64,000 bases of DNA, taken from contig JAJAGP010002224.1 of the NCBI GenBank assembly GCA_025084515.1, forward strand, positions 1 to 64,000, read 5' to 3'. This stretch comes from Ancistrus triradiatus. Lineage: Eukaryota > Chordata > Actinopteri > Siluriformes > Loricariidae. The translations under genes and the position numbers were made by a program. Numbering within the stretch: the stretch's first letter is position 1; every line of letters starts with the position of its first letter. Shown here one piece after another: positions 11,060 to 22,574 of this stretch. A model generated the notes under the pieces. That model made no database searches and was not told the DNA's origin. It saw only the letters and a list, made by a program, of their open reading frames with translations.

Positions 11060-11215
11060 ATTTAATTCTACTGGCCTATGGATCAGAAGGTACAGCGGCT
11101 AAGTCCCCACAGTATCAAACTACTGTTGGGCCCTTAAACCACAATTGTTTGCAATGCGCATTGTAACATTGTATCAGTTAAGAGTCACTGAATAAATGTG
11201 TCTGCTAAATGACTA
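11060..11215 (+). mobile_element. Decayed tRNA-derived SINE
   Basis: Contains CTATGGATCAGAAGGT, GTTGGGCCCTTAAACCACA and TGTCTGCTAAATG in the same order as the better preserved SINE at 33,955-34,145. The 5' tRNA-like head is missing or degraded. Confidence 0.6.
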
Positions 11216-11384
11216 AATGTAAATGTAAGTAGTGAATGTTTCCACCTACTTTGTGTTTAATTTTATCTTCCTAAATGAGGGTTTGTGTGTTAAAAACATT
11301 TTGAACAGGTAAAAATGTGCTCACATACATATCACATCACATAATGTGCCCATGTAGCTGGCCTTAAATTAGGACCCCATGTAC

Positions 11385-11510
11385 ACTTGGTCTTTGTACT
11401 GTCTTTTATCTGGACCACCCACTTCCCGTGTTGTTTGCATCTTGCATTTGTGAAAGATGGTTACTGCATCAAAGGTCATGATTTTACTTGATCTCCAGAA
11501 TTCCTTTAAA
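11385..11510. repeat. Dispersed repeat shared with 59,565-59,665
   Basis: Both sites read along a common line: GGACCACC, CACTTCCCGTGTTGTTT against CTGCTTCCTGTGTTGTTT, then a TGCATYAAA word and GTGATTTTAC or ATGATTTTAC. Likely ends of the same non-autonomous DNA element family as the inverted repeats near 58.7 and 59.4 kb. No coding content. Confidence 0.5.
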
Positions 11511-12441
11511 CTTCAGGACTAAAGAAGAAGAGTGCTGCTGAATCTTGGCTATTTAGTCAATACCACTACAATACAGTATTCAATAAGGCTAGGTAACACC
11601 ACTGAAATCCTGCATCAATTTGATTCTGATTCACAAGGTACCAATTCGATTCTACTTCTGATTCGATTAAATAACGTTTCAGTTACGGATATCTCAGTTA
11701 CAATATTGAAGGTATTGTTTGGATATGAAAAGATATTTTCAAATAAATTATTTTATAATTGTACAAAGAACACTCAACCCACTTTTATTAAAAATATTAC
11801 TGTTTACATGAAGAATTAACCTAACCTGTCTGCATTTGGAATGGTCACTTCACTCAACTCAACTAACATGGTTCCGGAACATTAATAAGGCTTTGGAAGC
11901 CACTGTTTTCAACAAAGTTTTATGGACGTATATCTCTACAAATAAAAGTTACCACAGCCTCAGTTATTTTTTTGGCATGGGGAGAACTTGAAGGTCCAAA
12001 TGCCTTCTCTAGTGGAGGGTGTTTGGCATCTGGCATGTTTTGAATATCAGGGTGCTTTCTCGTTAAGTGGTTTACCACAATATATCACCTCCATGTTGCA
12101 CAGCTTACATATGGCTTTGCTTTTGTCAAGCTCTTCCCTACCATCATGGTTTTTGAATTCCAAAATGTAATCAGAGATCTGCTTTCAGGTGCTGGGGTGC
12201 CTTCACAGCTCAAGCCATGCTTAACCGATGCAGACTAGATCTTGATGCGTGACAACACATGGCTGGTCACATGAGATTAAAGGGAGATAAAGATTTATGC
12301 AAACACAAGGCCACTAGGCTAAGTTTAAAGATCGACCTCGGGTTTATATGACTCAATATTGGATCATTTAAATGAAGACCAATTTGAATTGAAAACATGA
12401 TTTTTTAAAACCCACCCCAATCGCATATACAGTACTACATA

Positions 12442-13626
12442 CACTGCCTGGCCAAAAACAAGGTCACACACTTTAATACCTCGTTGGACCGCCTTTAGCT
12501 AAGATTACGGCACACATTCGCTGTGGCATTGTTTCCACAAGCTTAATGTCACACAACATTATTTCTGTCCAAAGTTGCATTAATTTTTCCCCAAGATCTT
12601 GTATTGATGATGGGAGATTTAGATCACTGCGCAAAGTCTTCTCCAGCACATCCCAAAGATTCTCAATGTGGTTCAGGTCTGGACTCTTTGGTGGCAAATC
12701 CATGTGTGAAAATGATGCATCATGCTCCCTGAACCACTCTGTCACAATTTGAGCCCGATGAATCCTGGCATTGTCATCTTGGATTATGCCCTTGACATCA
12801 GGGAAGAAAAAGTCCTCTGATGGAATAACCTGGTGGTTCAGTATATTCAGGTAGTCAGCTGACCTCATTCTTTGGGCACAGCGTTGCTGAACTTAGACCT
12901 GACCAACTGAGCATCCCCTGATCATAGCCCTGCCCCCACAGGCTTGTACGGTAGGCACTAGACATGATGGAACAGGGTAAATCTGGACTCATCAGGCCAC
13001 ATGACCTTCTTCCACTGCTCCAGAGTCTAATCTGTATGCTCCCTAGCAAATTGAAGCCGTTTTTGCCGGTTATCCTCACTGACAAGTGGCTTTCTTAAGG
13101 CTACACAGCTGTTAAGTCCCAATCCCTTGAGTTCCCTTCGCATTGAGTGTGTGAAAATGCTCTTACTTTCACTATTAAACATATCCCTGAGTTCTACTGT
13201 TGTTTTTCTACAATTTGATTTCACCAAACATTTAAATGATTGCTGATCACGAACATTCAGTATTTTTTTCCAACCACATTCCTTCCTTGAAGATGACGTT
13301 TCCCCACTGTCCTTCCACTTTTTAATAATGCGTTGGACAGTTCTTAACCCGATTTTAGTAGTTTCAGCAATCTCCTTAGATGATTTCTCTGCTTGATGCA
13401 TGCCAATAATTTGACTCTTCTGAAACAGATTAACATCTTTTCCACAAGCACATGATGTGTCTTTCGACATGGTTGTTTAACAAATGAGAAGCTGCTCACT
13501 GCATCAGTTAGGGTTAAATAACTTGTTGCCAACTGAAACATAATCACCAATGCAGTAATTATCCGATGGGAGGCTCTTACCTATTTGCTTTTTTGCCAGG
13601 CAGCTTTTTTTTTTTGCCAGGCAGTG
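12442..13626 (-). mobile_element. Near-complete Tc1-like transposon with one broken transposase gene
   Basis: Terminal inverted repeats CACTGCCTGGCCAAAAA (left) and its counterpart ending CCAGGCAGTG (right) are flanked by TA on both sides, the usual Tc1 target duplication. The right end carries a second copy of the GCCAGGCAG word. On the minus strand the transposase starts with ATG at 13,470. The first frame (13,470-13,027) holds the paired-type helix-turn-helix region (SKEIAETTKIGLRTVQRIIK). A second frame (12,868-12,473) holds the catalytic DDNARIH and SPDLNHIENLW motifs and ends GGPTRY. The first catalytic aspartate sits in MWPDESRFT near 12,990. So all three acidic residues remain, but a frame break between about 12,870 and 13,030 splits the gene. 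Confidence 0.9.
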
Positions 13627-14150
13627 TATTATATACTCTATAATATGTAGTATATAAGTAAGGTATATAATATGGATTTCGGACAACGTCAAGATCACAT
13701 AACGGGGAACTTCACAGAATATATCATGGACGTTAAGATCGAGTACAACAAGTCTATGCAGAACTAGCAATAAAAACATTCATTCCCCCAGATGGACAGT
13801 TGTTCTTTAAGATTCATTTAAATCTAATTCTATGAATGTTTTATAAATGAGTGTAATGTTTGTGGATTACCCTTCATACATGTAAACTTGACAACTGAAA
13901 ATTTATTGGACTTCATTTATTGAAACATGGTCTACATATTCATTGAGTTTTTGCAAACTGTCTACATTTTCATAAAACTATGCACATCAATCCTCATAAC
14001 ATGTCTGCGTATTGATTTTTGTTACAGACTGGCACATTTGCAACATAGTCAGACCAATGCCATTATGATTTATTCATACTGCAAATTCACTTTATCTACC
14101 CATGACATAATACATCATAGGAAGTAAATTCTCTGTACTTGAATGGATAC
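13627..14150. other. AT-rich intron sequence with a dispersed repeat
   Basis: No gene seen. The segment 13,675-13,745 (ATGGATTTCGGACAACGTC and following) resembles 46,240-46,305 (ATGGACAACGTCCAGGCC and following), including the shared word TTTCACAGAA or CTTCACAGAA. Confidence 0.5.
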
Positions 14151-14505
14151 ATTACTGTTCAAAAGTTTTAGGTACTGAACAGTTTACAGTAGTTGTGTTT
14201 ATTTTAAATCTGTAGCTGTGTTTGTTTTTAATCTTTTGTGCATGCATTCGTGTATCAATGGGAAACAGACAAACAGATCAATCAGTATTTGGTGTAACCA
14301 CCCACAGCTTTTAAAACAACATATATTCTGTTTTTTGAACGTAGCCTACTCAGCTGGTATGTTTTCCCAAGCCTCTCGGAGAACCTGCTTGTCTAACTTG
14401 CTTCTGTTTTTAAATGTAATGTTTATCCCAGAGGGACACTAATGCAGGAGACCACAATTTCTATAAAAATGTTCTGTTCTTAAACACTTTCGCATAGTTC
14501 TATAT
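14150..14505. mobile_element. Tc1-like terminal remnant
   Basis: Starts with TACTGTTCAAAAGTTTTAGG, a recognisable end of a Tc1-like family, followed by ATTTGGTGTAACCACCC, which in such elements lies just inside the end. The rest is degraded and no right end is seen. Confidence 0.5.
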
Positions 14506-14854
14506 ACATTACTGTGCAAAAGTCTTAGACCACCATTATATTGGATATAGCATTGTTTTAGCAGTGGTATAATGACCACATATATACTCCCTGGACAAAA
14601 CATTAGTCATCTTGCATGTTTAAGGCAGTAGTAACTTCAGGCTCTTGCAGATAGTGTTGCACGAGGATGATCGGGCTATACATATATGCGGGGTGTGCAA
14701 TGGGATTCATAGATTGAGAAAAGGTGGTACAGTGGAGGAACAGTGATTGGCAAAAAGGAGTTACTACATTTGGGCAAAGGCCAAAGGCCACAGGGTGAAG
14801 GAAGTAGCTGAATTTGCAGGTGTATTGAACCACACGGTCATATGGGTCTACCAG

Positions 14855-15746
14855 TGTCATGCCCCACGACACCGCTCATAGTCCTCTGCTGGGTCACGTG
14901 GGTCCCGCAAACCAATCCGGAGCTCCGCTCCAGACAAGGAACAGACAAGGCTCAAGACAAAGAATGCTGATGAACAGATTGGACACAGCTGACTGGGATT
15001 GCATTTTAAGTCTGATTGGAACTTACGCTCACTGTGTAGTATTGTCTCGGTCACGTCCGAGTTCAGCGTGTGCCTTGGCTATGCAGCCCCATGTGTTTGT
15101 GGATTACTCCTGTTTCGAGTCTCTGTTTGTTTGTGAATTAAGCCTGTCTCTCGCCTCCGTCCTATGTGAACATCCTCCGCCATTGGTTTCGTGGTGTGCC
15201 TGAGCATTACATTGCTCTTTTGTTTACATTCGTGGCAGCTTTATTGTGCTTAATGATCTGCTGTTTGTTTGAGAATTTCTCTGCTCTTTTGTTTGTGTCC
15301 GCACCTGCTTGAACTGTGCTAATTGGGCTGCAGTATGCCTGAGTATTATTCGCTCTTTTGTTTATGTTCACTGCAGTTTTATTGTGTTTAATGAACCGCT
15401 GTTTGGTTGAGCGTTGACTGTTCCTCTGTTTACGTCTGCGTCCGCGTGAACTGTACTTATTGGCCCGTGGTATGTTTGAGCGTTACCTTGCTCTTTTGTT
15501 TATGTTCCCAGCTGTGTTACAGTGCTTATCTGGTGCGACTATACGCCTTTGTTTGCACTCACCACGCTATACGTTAGCTTCGCACTACGACGGCACATCT
15601 ATACGTTCCTTTTGATATTGTTAGACTCCTTGGTTAGTGGTGTTTAGTCTTTGTTTTGTAACCTTGTTTTGTTGGCCATTTTGGTAACAATCCTTAGTTT
15701 TGAGGGGAACCTGTGCTCGCCTCTCCGTTCTAATGCGCACGTGACA
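14855..15746 (+). repeat. 5' LTR of a gypsy-type retrotransposon
   Basis: 892 bp, starting TGTCA and ending TGACA. The base just outside is the 5-bp target duplication ACCAG (14,850-14,854), repeated at 18,691-18,695. The interior has several related segments of roughly 60-130 bp, each with a word like CTCTTTTGTTTA followed by TTGTGCTTAATGA or similar, so the LTR itself grew partly by duplication. Confidence 0.88.
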
Positions 15747-16165
15747 GAATACTACGGCCAAAAATGGAGACGGAGGCAGGTTTCAGCGCCACTCCAGTTA
15801 CGTCAGTTTGGGTCAACCTACCCAAAAAGTTCGACGACAACCCCCAGAAATGTGGAAAATTTTTCAGACAGTGCTAAAGGTACCTACGGCAAAAGCTGCA
15901 TTACTGAATATGAACGGATAGTTTTTGTTTATTGGCGTCTAACGTGTAGGGCGCTGCAGTGAGCCGTTAAGAACAGTTTGGAGTTAGAGTCGGGAACCTA
16001 TGAACAAATTTCTGAGAAACTTTGTGCGACGTTTTGCCTCGCCCCTGGGAAGGCGCAATGTGGCAATTTGGGTATGCTTTACATCACCGACCCAACGCTA
16101 GGGCGGAAGATCATCCGCCACTTGCTGGACCCTCCGCTAGTGGGCGGTTTCAAGTTACCAGTCCT
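15747..16165 (+). pseudogene. Gag remnants of the LTR element
   Basis: Right after the LTR the plus strand reads METEAGFSATPVTSVWVNL and PKKFDDNPQKCGKFFRQC, the start of a gypsy-type gag. A frame change follows, then a further gag-like piece with SGTYEQISEKLCATFCL and a segment TDPTLGRKIIRHLLDPPL. Large parts of capsid are missing. No pol genes occur between the LTRs. Confidence 0.7.
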
Positions 16166-16189
16166 CGCTAGAAGTAAGTCTGTCACAGA

Positions 16190-16735
16190 GATCTGTTTGT
16201 GTGCCAGTGCCCGCCCCGATAAAGTCAGTTCCAGTACATGCTCCGAGGAAGTCAGTTCGTGAACTCGTCCAGGAGACGTCTACTCGTGAGTCTGTCCAGA
16301 AAACAGTAGTTCCCGAGTCTATCCAGAAGGCAGCCATTTCTGAGTCTGTCCAGAAGACTGCAGTTCCAGTCCCTGTCCCGAGGATGTCTGTTCCAGTACC
16401 TGCTCCAAGAAGGTCGGTGCCTGTGCCAGCAACGAGTACACACTTCCCAGAGAACATCCAGAGCACGTCAGCTCCAGAGACCGTCCAGAGGATGCCCATC
16501 ACAAGGACAGTCCAGAGCACATCAGCTTCAGAGACCATCCAGAGTGCATCCACCTCAAAGACCTTCCAGAGCATGTCCGCCTCAAAGACCGTCCAGAGCA
16601 CATCCGCCTCAGAGACCATCCAGAGCACGTCCGCATCAGAGACCATCCAGAGCACGTCCACATCAGAGACCGTCCAGAACATGTCAGCTACAGAAATTGT
16701 TCTGAGCGCATCTGCTACTGAGATCATTTAAAAGA
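16190..16735 (+). repeat. Coding tandem array, block 1 (9-residue units)
   Basis: Open for 176 codons. It begins with VPVPAP-type proline-rich words and passes into 9-residue units such as SASETIQST, SASETIQST, STSETVQNM, i.e. 27-bp DNA units. The minus strand is also open (190 codons) as a consequence of the period. Inferred to be the C-terminal part of the gag-like protein of this element. Confidence 0.8.
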
Positions 16736-16789
16736 CAGTCAGGGAGATGCTGGGTCCGGAGCTTATCTAGTCGGCTTTCTTTTCAAGGA

Positions 16790-17560
16790 CTGTCAAATCA
16801 GAACTCATTTCACAGACTGTCAAGTCAGACCTCATTCCTGAGTCAGACAAGCCAGAGCTCGTTCCAGGAACAGTCAAGCCAGACCTCGTTCCAGAGTATG
16901 TCATGTCAGAGCTTGTTCCAGTGACTGCCTAGTCAAAGCTCGATCCTACGTCAGCCAAGTCAAAGCTCGTTCGAGTGACTGCCAAGTCAGTGCTTGACAG
17001 TAAGTCAACCAAGTCGGAGCTCATTTCAAAGACTGCCAAGTCAGAGCTCGTTCCAGTGACTGTCAAGTCAGAGCTTGTTTCAAGGACTGTCAGGTCAGCG
17101 CTCATTCACGAGTCAGCCAAGTCAGAGATCGTTCCAGGGACATTCGAGTCGGAGCTCATTCCAGAGTGTGTCAAGCTCAAGCTCATTCCTGTGTCGGGAA
17201 AGTCAGAGCTCACTACAGAGTTTGCCAAGTCTGAGCTCGTTTCAGTTATTGTCAAGTCTGAGCCTGTTGAAAAGACTGTTAACTCGGAGCCCATTCCAGA
17301 GTCAACCAAGTCGGCACCTGTCCCAGAGAATGTCATGTGGGCACCCGTCCCAGAGAAGGTCAAGTCGGCGCCTGTGGCCGAGTCTGTCAAGTTGGGGTCT
17401 GTGCCAAAGTCTGTCAAGTCGGCGTCTGTTGCTAAGACCGTTAAGTCAGAGCTTATTCCAGAGACTGTCAAGTCTGAATTCGTTCCAGAGTCAGTGAAAT
17501 TAGAGCCCATTTATGACATTACCAAGTCGGCGCCTGTTTCTGAACCTGGCAAGTTGGCAC
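16790..17560 (+). repeat. Coding tandem array, block 2 (9-residue units)
   Basis: About 28 degenerate 27-bp units with the consensus VKSELVPET, seen for example as VKSELVPVT, VKSELVSRT, VKSAPVAES, VKSELIPET. The frame is open from 16,975 to 17,856 (293 codons) and continues as ESVARATLT-type units to about 17,850, then as a serine/threonine-rich tail up to the 3' LTR. Stops occur only before 16,975. Confidence 0.82.
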
Positions 17561-17994
17561 CTGAGCCAGAATCGGCTGCGAGGGCGACTTTCGTATCTGA
17601 GTCGGCCATGATGGCTTCTACAGTTCCAGAATCCAACAGGGGGACTCTTGTTCCAGAGTCGGTTGCCAGGGCGACACTCACCCCAGAGCAGGTCTTGAGG
17701 GCGACATCTGAGCCAGAGTCGGTCGCTAGGGCGACACTCACCCAAGAGTTGGTCACAAGGGCGATGCTCACCAAAGAGTTGGTCACGAGGGTGACAAAGT
17801 CATTTGCGAGGGCTACAGTCCCCCTCAGGCAACTTCTATTCCTGAGTTGGACGTAATGGCAACTTCCGTTTCAGAGTCTGACAGGGGGACTTCCGTAGCT
17901 ATGACAGTTTCGACAGCATCACTCTCCAGCAGCATGACAATGACCTCACTCACCAGCAACATATCAGTAACCTCACTCTTCAGTGGCACGACAG

Positions 17995-18690
17995 CAGTCC
18001 CACTCACCAGCTCTGCTCCAGACTAGGAACTCTGATGAACAGATTGGAAACAGCTGGCTGGGACTGCATTTAAGCCTGACCGGAACTTACACTCACTGCG
18101 TAGTATTGTCTCGGTCACATCCGAGTTCAGCGTGCACCTCAGTTACCAGCCCCATGTGTTTGTGGATAACTCCTGTTTCGAGTCTCCATTCATTTGCGGA
18201 TTAAGCCTGTCTCTCACCTCTGTCCTATGTGGACATCCTCTGCCACTGGTTCCACTGTGTGCCTGAGAGTTACGTCGCTCTTGTGTTTACGTTCAATGGA
18301 TGTTGTTTACACTTTACTGTGCTTAATGACCCATTGTTTGTTTGAGCGTTTCCTCGCTATTTTGTTTAAATCCGCTTGAACTGTGCTTATTGGCCCACAG
18401 TATATTTGAGCGTTACCTCGCTCTTTTGTTTTACGTTCGCGGCTGCGTTACGGTGCTTATCTGGTGTGTCTATATGCCTTTTGTTTACATTTGCGCTCAC
18501 CACACTACATGTTAGCTTCGCACTACGCCGGAGAATCTATACGCCCTCCATTTGTGTCTGCACTCACCGCACTACACACTACGCCAACACATCTATACGC
18601 TCCTTTTAATATTGTTAGACTCCTTGGTTAGCGGGGTTTAGTCTATGTTTTGTAACCTTATTTTTGACCATTTCCCATGCGCACGTGACA
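17995..18690 (+). repeat. 3' LTR of the same element, 5' end altered
   Basis: Matches the 5' LTR from CTCTGCTCCAGACTAGGAAC onward (against CTCCGCTCCAGACAAGGAAC) to the shared ending GCGCACGTGACA at 18,690, followed by the target duplication ACCAG. The first 80 bases of the LTR are replaced by unrelated sequence and several internal segments are deleted relative to the 5' LTR. Confidence 0.85.
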
Positions 18691-19166
18691 ACCAGCAGTG
18701 GCAAAAATCCCAGTCTACAGGAAATACTCGCCAGACTTCGTGGAGGTATTACACACTATTAGGCACTATTAATTATCCGGTAAGTATAATTACTTCTCAG
18801 TCTCTTTTTTTGAATATATATCTATCAGAAAATAAAGAAAATTTGTATGCAGTATTGGAAAACAGACAAAAACAGAAAAAACAGCTTCTATAGGCTACAC
18901 TGGCAAGTACTTAGTGTGCCCTCCCCTTACACTTGAGCAATAGCAGCATCTTTCATTGGGATGCCAAGCTGAAACTACAATCTGAAGAACTTTGATCAGG
19001 AATGGTCTTTTTGGACCAGCAGCAGCCAAGAAACCCTATTTTTGGAAGGGGAACAGGATGAAAAGGTCAGTGGATAAGAGTATTATAGAGTGACAAGTTA
19101 TCCAAGTTATTAGGTCCAATAGTCGATAATAGGCTATTTCATTATACCATTGAGAAGACAACTTAC

Positions 19167-19221
19167 CTTGAAGTCGGGTGGGATCTGTGCCCCAAAGCCA
19201 AAGGCTGGAAACATTTTATCG
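19167..19221 (-). CDS. cpne4: Copine A-domain exon
   Basis: Exon of 55 bp reading the last base of a serine codon, then DKMFPAFGFGAQIPPDFK. DKMFPAFGFGA is a signature of copine A domains. Acceptor TTTCAG before 19,221, donor GTAAGTTG after 19,167. It joins to QDYD-S of the exon at 25,701 without a frame change. Confidence 0.94.
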
Positions 19222-20189
19222 CTGAAATCAGAGTGAGAAAATCCTTAAGAACAATGATAGTAAGATTAGTCTGAGAAGTGAGCAAGTGGATAGGCATGAC
19301 ATTTGTTAGGGTCAAATATAATCGTTACAGTGATAGAAGGATACACTCAGTCAGTCAGTCAAGCACTGATATGATTGTGCTGCCAAAGTGTATTTACATA
19401 TAATAGAGTGCACACTGTAATTACAGTAAAAGGAAGGCATGACAAGTATTTAACTTTAATTCTATTATTTATTATTTATATTTACATTGTTTATATTAAC
19501 ATTTATGTTAACTAAAATATTATTTTTATACTTTAGATTTAGTTTCAGATATAGTAAGGTTTTATTACCCTGTTGACATAGTTTGTGTGTTAAAGCGGTC
19601 ATGTTGCAATTAGAACATAAACAAACCTATATAAATTAGATTAGACATTAACAAAGCTAACATCCAGTCATTTCATTACAAATACGGTTACCAGAGATCA
19701 GCTGTTGCTAAACCCAACATGAATCCCAACATGCTGGTCTGAAGTCAGTGCTTGTGGACAACACAACATATGTGGTTTTCATTCATACTTTGTGTTATAA
19801 TTTTGTGCATAAGCTTTTGGGTTTATGTGATATAAAACTCAGTTTAAAATGTGTTGGATAAATATGTGTTGATTCAGTCATAATGATCCCCGAGTTTTAG
19901 CACTTAATGAATTTCCTATTGTGCCAGCTAATTCTACACACTGCAATTAGAAAAAGAGGTTAACTGATAACTTCACGCTACTAATTTAGCACTCATATCC
20001 ACTGAAGAGATTTATAGAGTAATGAATGATAACTGGAAACTGGAAAACTAGCAAAAAAAACTGACCAAACAGTCATTCTGAATTTTGTGGTCTGATTAGA
20101 CACTGGGTCTTGCCACAAGATGACATAAAACTGCTTCCCCCACTGCCATATAAAAAGGCTTCCGAGGCTACTTTTGGGTAATGTACCTC

Positions 20190-20893
20190 TTGGTGACAGA
20201 TCGTTGATGGCTCTCTTGACTGAGAGAAGCAGGGTGAGCATTTTGACGAACTGCCCACCATCTAGGATGTTGTGACCTAGCTGTTAGGAGGTGTTGGGAG
20301 CAGTGGTTTCGTGAGGGCACACACACATGGTGAACAGGCTCTGGATGGCCCAGACAGACCACCGACAGAGAGGGACGTTTGATCCGTGGACAAGCATGAG
20401 CAGCTCCCACAGTTTTGTTGTCCACCATCCAGACACAGATGGCACCCATGCTACACACTCCTCTCCTACCTGGACCATTTCCAGTGGTGTTGGGAACAAG
20501 AAACCTGTACTGGAACAGACTGGAACTGTATCGTCTATAGTGATGAATCCAGGTTCTGTTTGGGATCCGGCGACAGTCGGGTTAGAATTTGGAGGCTTTG
20601 TGGTGAGTGCTTCAATCCTGCCTTTGGTGTGGAGCAACAGTGCCCCAACTGCTGGTGTGATGGATGATGATCTACAGGCCCAGCTGCAATATCTGTGGGC
20701 AAATGTGCCACAGTATACCATATGGAACAATATGTTTTCTTCCAGTGCCCACATGGTAACCAGAGCCTCAATTGTACAGTTTTCCCTAATAAACTTATCC
20801 TTTCACTCTAATACTGTAGTCAGTTACATATATCATCATTACATTCTCACATCCAAATTTTCAGTCATTTCCAACGACCACTTATTGTATTTA
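20190..20893 (+). pseudogene. Tc1-like transposase relic, second family
   Basis: The plus strand shows CGACAGAGAGGGACGTTTG-type sequence and then TDWNCIVYSDESRFCLGS and DSRVRIWR, the region of the first catalytic aspartate of a Tc1-like transposase. An internal piece is deleted before it and the second catalytic region after it is missing. The tail TTATCCTTTCACTCTAATAC and ATATCATCATTACATTC matches the relic at 24,475-24,805. The Tc1 element at 20,894 is inserted at a TA in this tail. Confidence 0.65.
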
Positions 20894-21805
20894 CAGTGGG
20901 GCAAAAAAGTATTTAGTCAGCCACTGATTGTGCAAGTTATCCTACTTGGAAAGATGAGAGGGGTCTGTAATATTCATCATAGGTACACTTCAACTATGAG
21001 AGACAAAATGAAAAATAAAATCCCAGAACTACATGGAGGGACCTGATGAATGACCTGCAGAGAGCTGGGACCAAAGTAACAAAGGCTACCATCAGTAACA
21101 CACTACGCCGAGAGGGAGTCAGATCCTGCAGTGCCAGGCGTGTCCCCCTGCTTAAGCCAGTACATGTCCAGGCCCGTCTGAAGTTTGCCAGAGAGCATAT
21201 GGATGAACCAGAAGAGGATTGGGAGAATATCATGTGGTCAGATGAAACCAAAATAGAACTTTTCGGTAAAAACTCAACTCGTTGTGTTTGGAGGAAGAAG
21301 AATGCTGAGTTGCACCATACCCACTGTGAAGCATGGGGGAGGAAACATCATGCTTTGAGGCTGTTTTTCTGGAAAGGGGACAGGACGACTGATCCATGTT
21401 AAGGGAACAATGAACGGGGATTTTAAGCCAAAACCTCCTTCAATCAGTGAGAGCATTGAAGGTGGAACGTGGCTGGATCTTCCAGCATGACAATGATCCC
21501 AAACACACTGCTCGGGCAATGAAGGAGTGGCTCCGTAAAAGGCATTTCAAGGTCCTGGAGTGGCCTAGCCAGTCTCCAGACCGCAACCCCATAGAAAAGT
21601 TTTGGAGGGAGTTGAAAGTCCGTGTTTCATAATTTACAATTAAATTATTTAAAAATCCTACAATGTGATTTCCTGGATTTTTTCCCCTCATTCTGTTTTT
21701 CATAGTTGAAGTGTACCTGTGATGAAAATTGCAGACCTCTCTCATCTTTCTAAGTAGGAGAACTTGCACAATCAGTGGCTGACTAAATACTTTTTTGCCC
21801 CACTG
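20894..21805 (+). mobile_element. Tc1-like element, family A copy 1 (5'-deleted transposase)
   Basis: Ends CAGTGGGGCAAAAAAGTATT (left) and its inverse (right), with TA on both sides. The plus strand codes for MNDLQRAGTKVTKATISNTL, then EDWENIMWSDETKIELFG (first aspartate), then after a frame break QHDNDPKHTARAMKEWL (second aspartate) and SPDRNPIEKFWRELK (glutamate). The N-terminal third is deleted compared with the copy at 41,131. Catalytic residues survive but in two frames. Confidence 0.9.
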
Positions 21806-22411
21806 TATGTAGTGTTTAAATGTTCTATTGATATTTTTCAGCAGTGAATATTATGTACCATACTTCTCACCCTGCACAGCCATTTATTTTTATTTCTCAA
21901 GAAGCCCCCAGCATATTACACTTTCTGTGAAAATAATGTCATTTTAGTTTAGTCACAGTTTTCATCAACAACAATTTAGAATGGAATTATAAACAATGGC
22001 ATCTTTGCACTGTAGGGCACTGCAGTCACTTTTTAAAATTATGTCTGCGATTTAAAACCCCTACACACAAGGTGTGACATGATTACATCTGACTGGTGGA
22101 ATAAACACCTGAGCAAAGAATAATTTTGTGTGTGTATGTGTGTGAGATGAAGTATTTACATTCTTGGTAGGGATAATATGCTCACAGATGGATAGGAACA
22201 TATATTTTATCTTGTGGCAACATTCTGCTGCTCCCCACAACTTCAAATGCTTGTTTACTGCAAATTTAATTTGAAAACAACAATCAAGAGCCTTTTGGGT
22301 ACTGAGGTTAAGGCTAACATTAGGGTCAGGTTTAAGCTTAACATTAATAAGCTTAATGCTTACGTATAACATTAATAAACAGTAATCATAAACAAATGTT
22401 CACCAACATTG

Positions 22412-22416
<5 letters not shown>
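21806..22416. other. Intron sequence, nothing recognised
   Basis: AT-rich unique sequence between the Tc1 copy and a (GT)n tract. No gene or repeat end recognised. Confidence 0.5.

Positions 22417-22454
<38 letters not shown>
22417..22454. repeat. (GT)n microsatellite
   Basis: Uninterrupted GT dinucleotide run of about 19 units. Confidence 0.97.
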
Positions 22455-22456
<2 letters not shown>

Positions 22457-22532
22457 ATGGTAAAGGAATTTAATGCCATGCTTGCTCTTTGAAAGGAAAG
22501 ATAATAGAAGTGCTTTTGTATGAAGTACAAAA

Positions 22533-22537
22533 TAATG

Positions 22538-22572
<35 letters not shown>
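22533..22572. repeat. (ATA)n microsatellite
   Basis: Run of ATA trinucleotides at the 3' end of the minus-strand LINE relic that follows. It may be the LINE's simple-repeat tail. Confidence 0.9.
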
Positions 22573-22573
<1 letters not shown>

Positions 22574-22574
22574 T

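Larger units (their letters stand above)
14506..18780 (+). mobile_element. Tc1-like relic split by an LTR retrotransposon
   Basis: The left end reads TTACTGTGCAAAAGTCTTAG. The plus strand then shows the helix-turn-helix segment AEFAGVLNHTVIWVYQ, cut by the LTR element at 14,854. After 18,695 the reading continues with QWQKSQSTGNTRQT, the normal next part of a Tc1 transposase N-terminus, and fades near 18,780. No catalytic domain remains. Confidence 0.65.

Noticed and set aside
16155..16727. 190-codon minus-strand open frame in the LTR element
   Set aside because: Gag remnants and LTR orientation are on the plus strand; this frame is the shadow of the 27-bp coding array.
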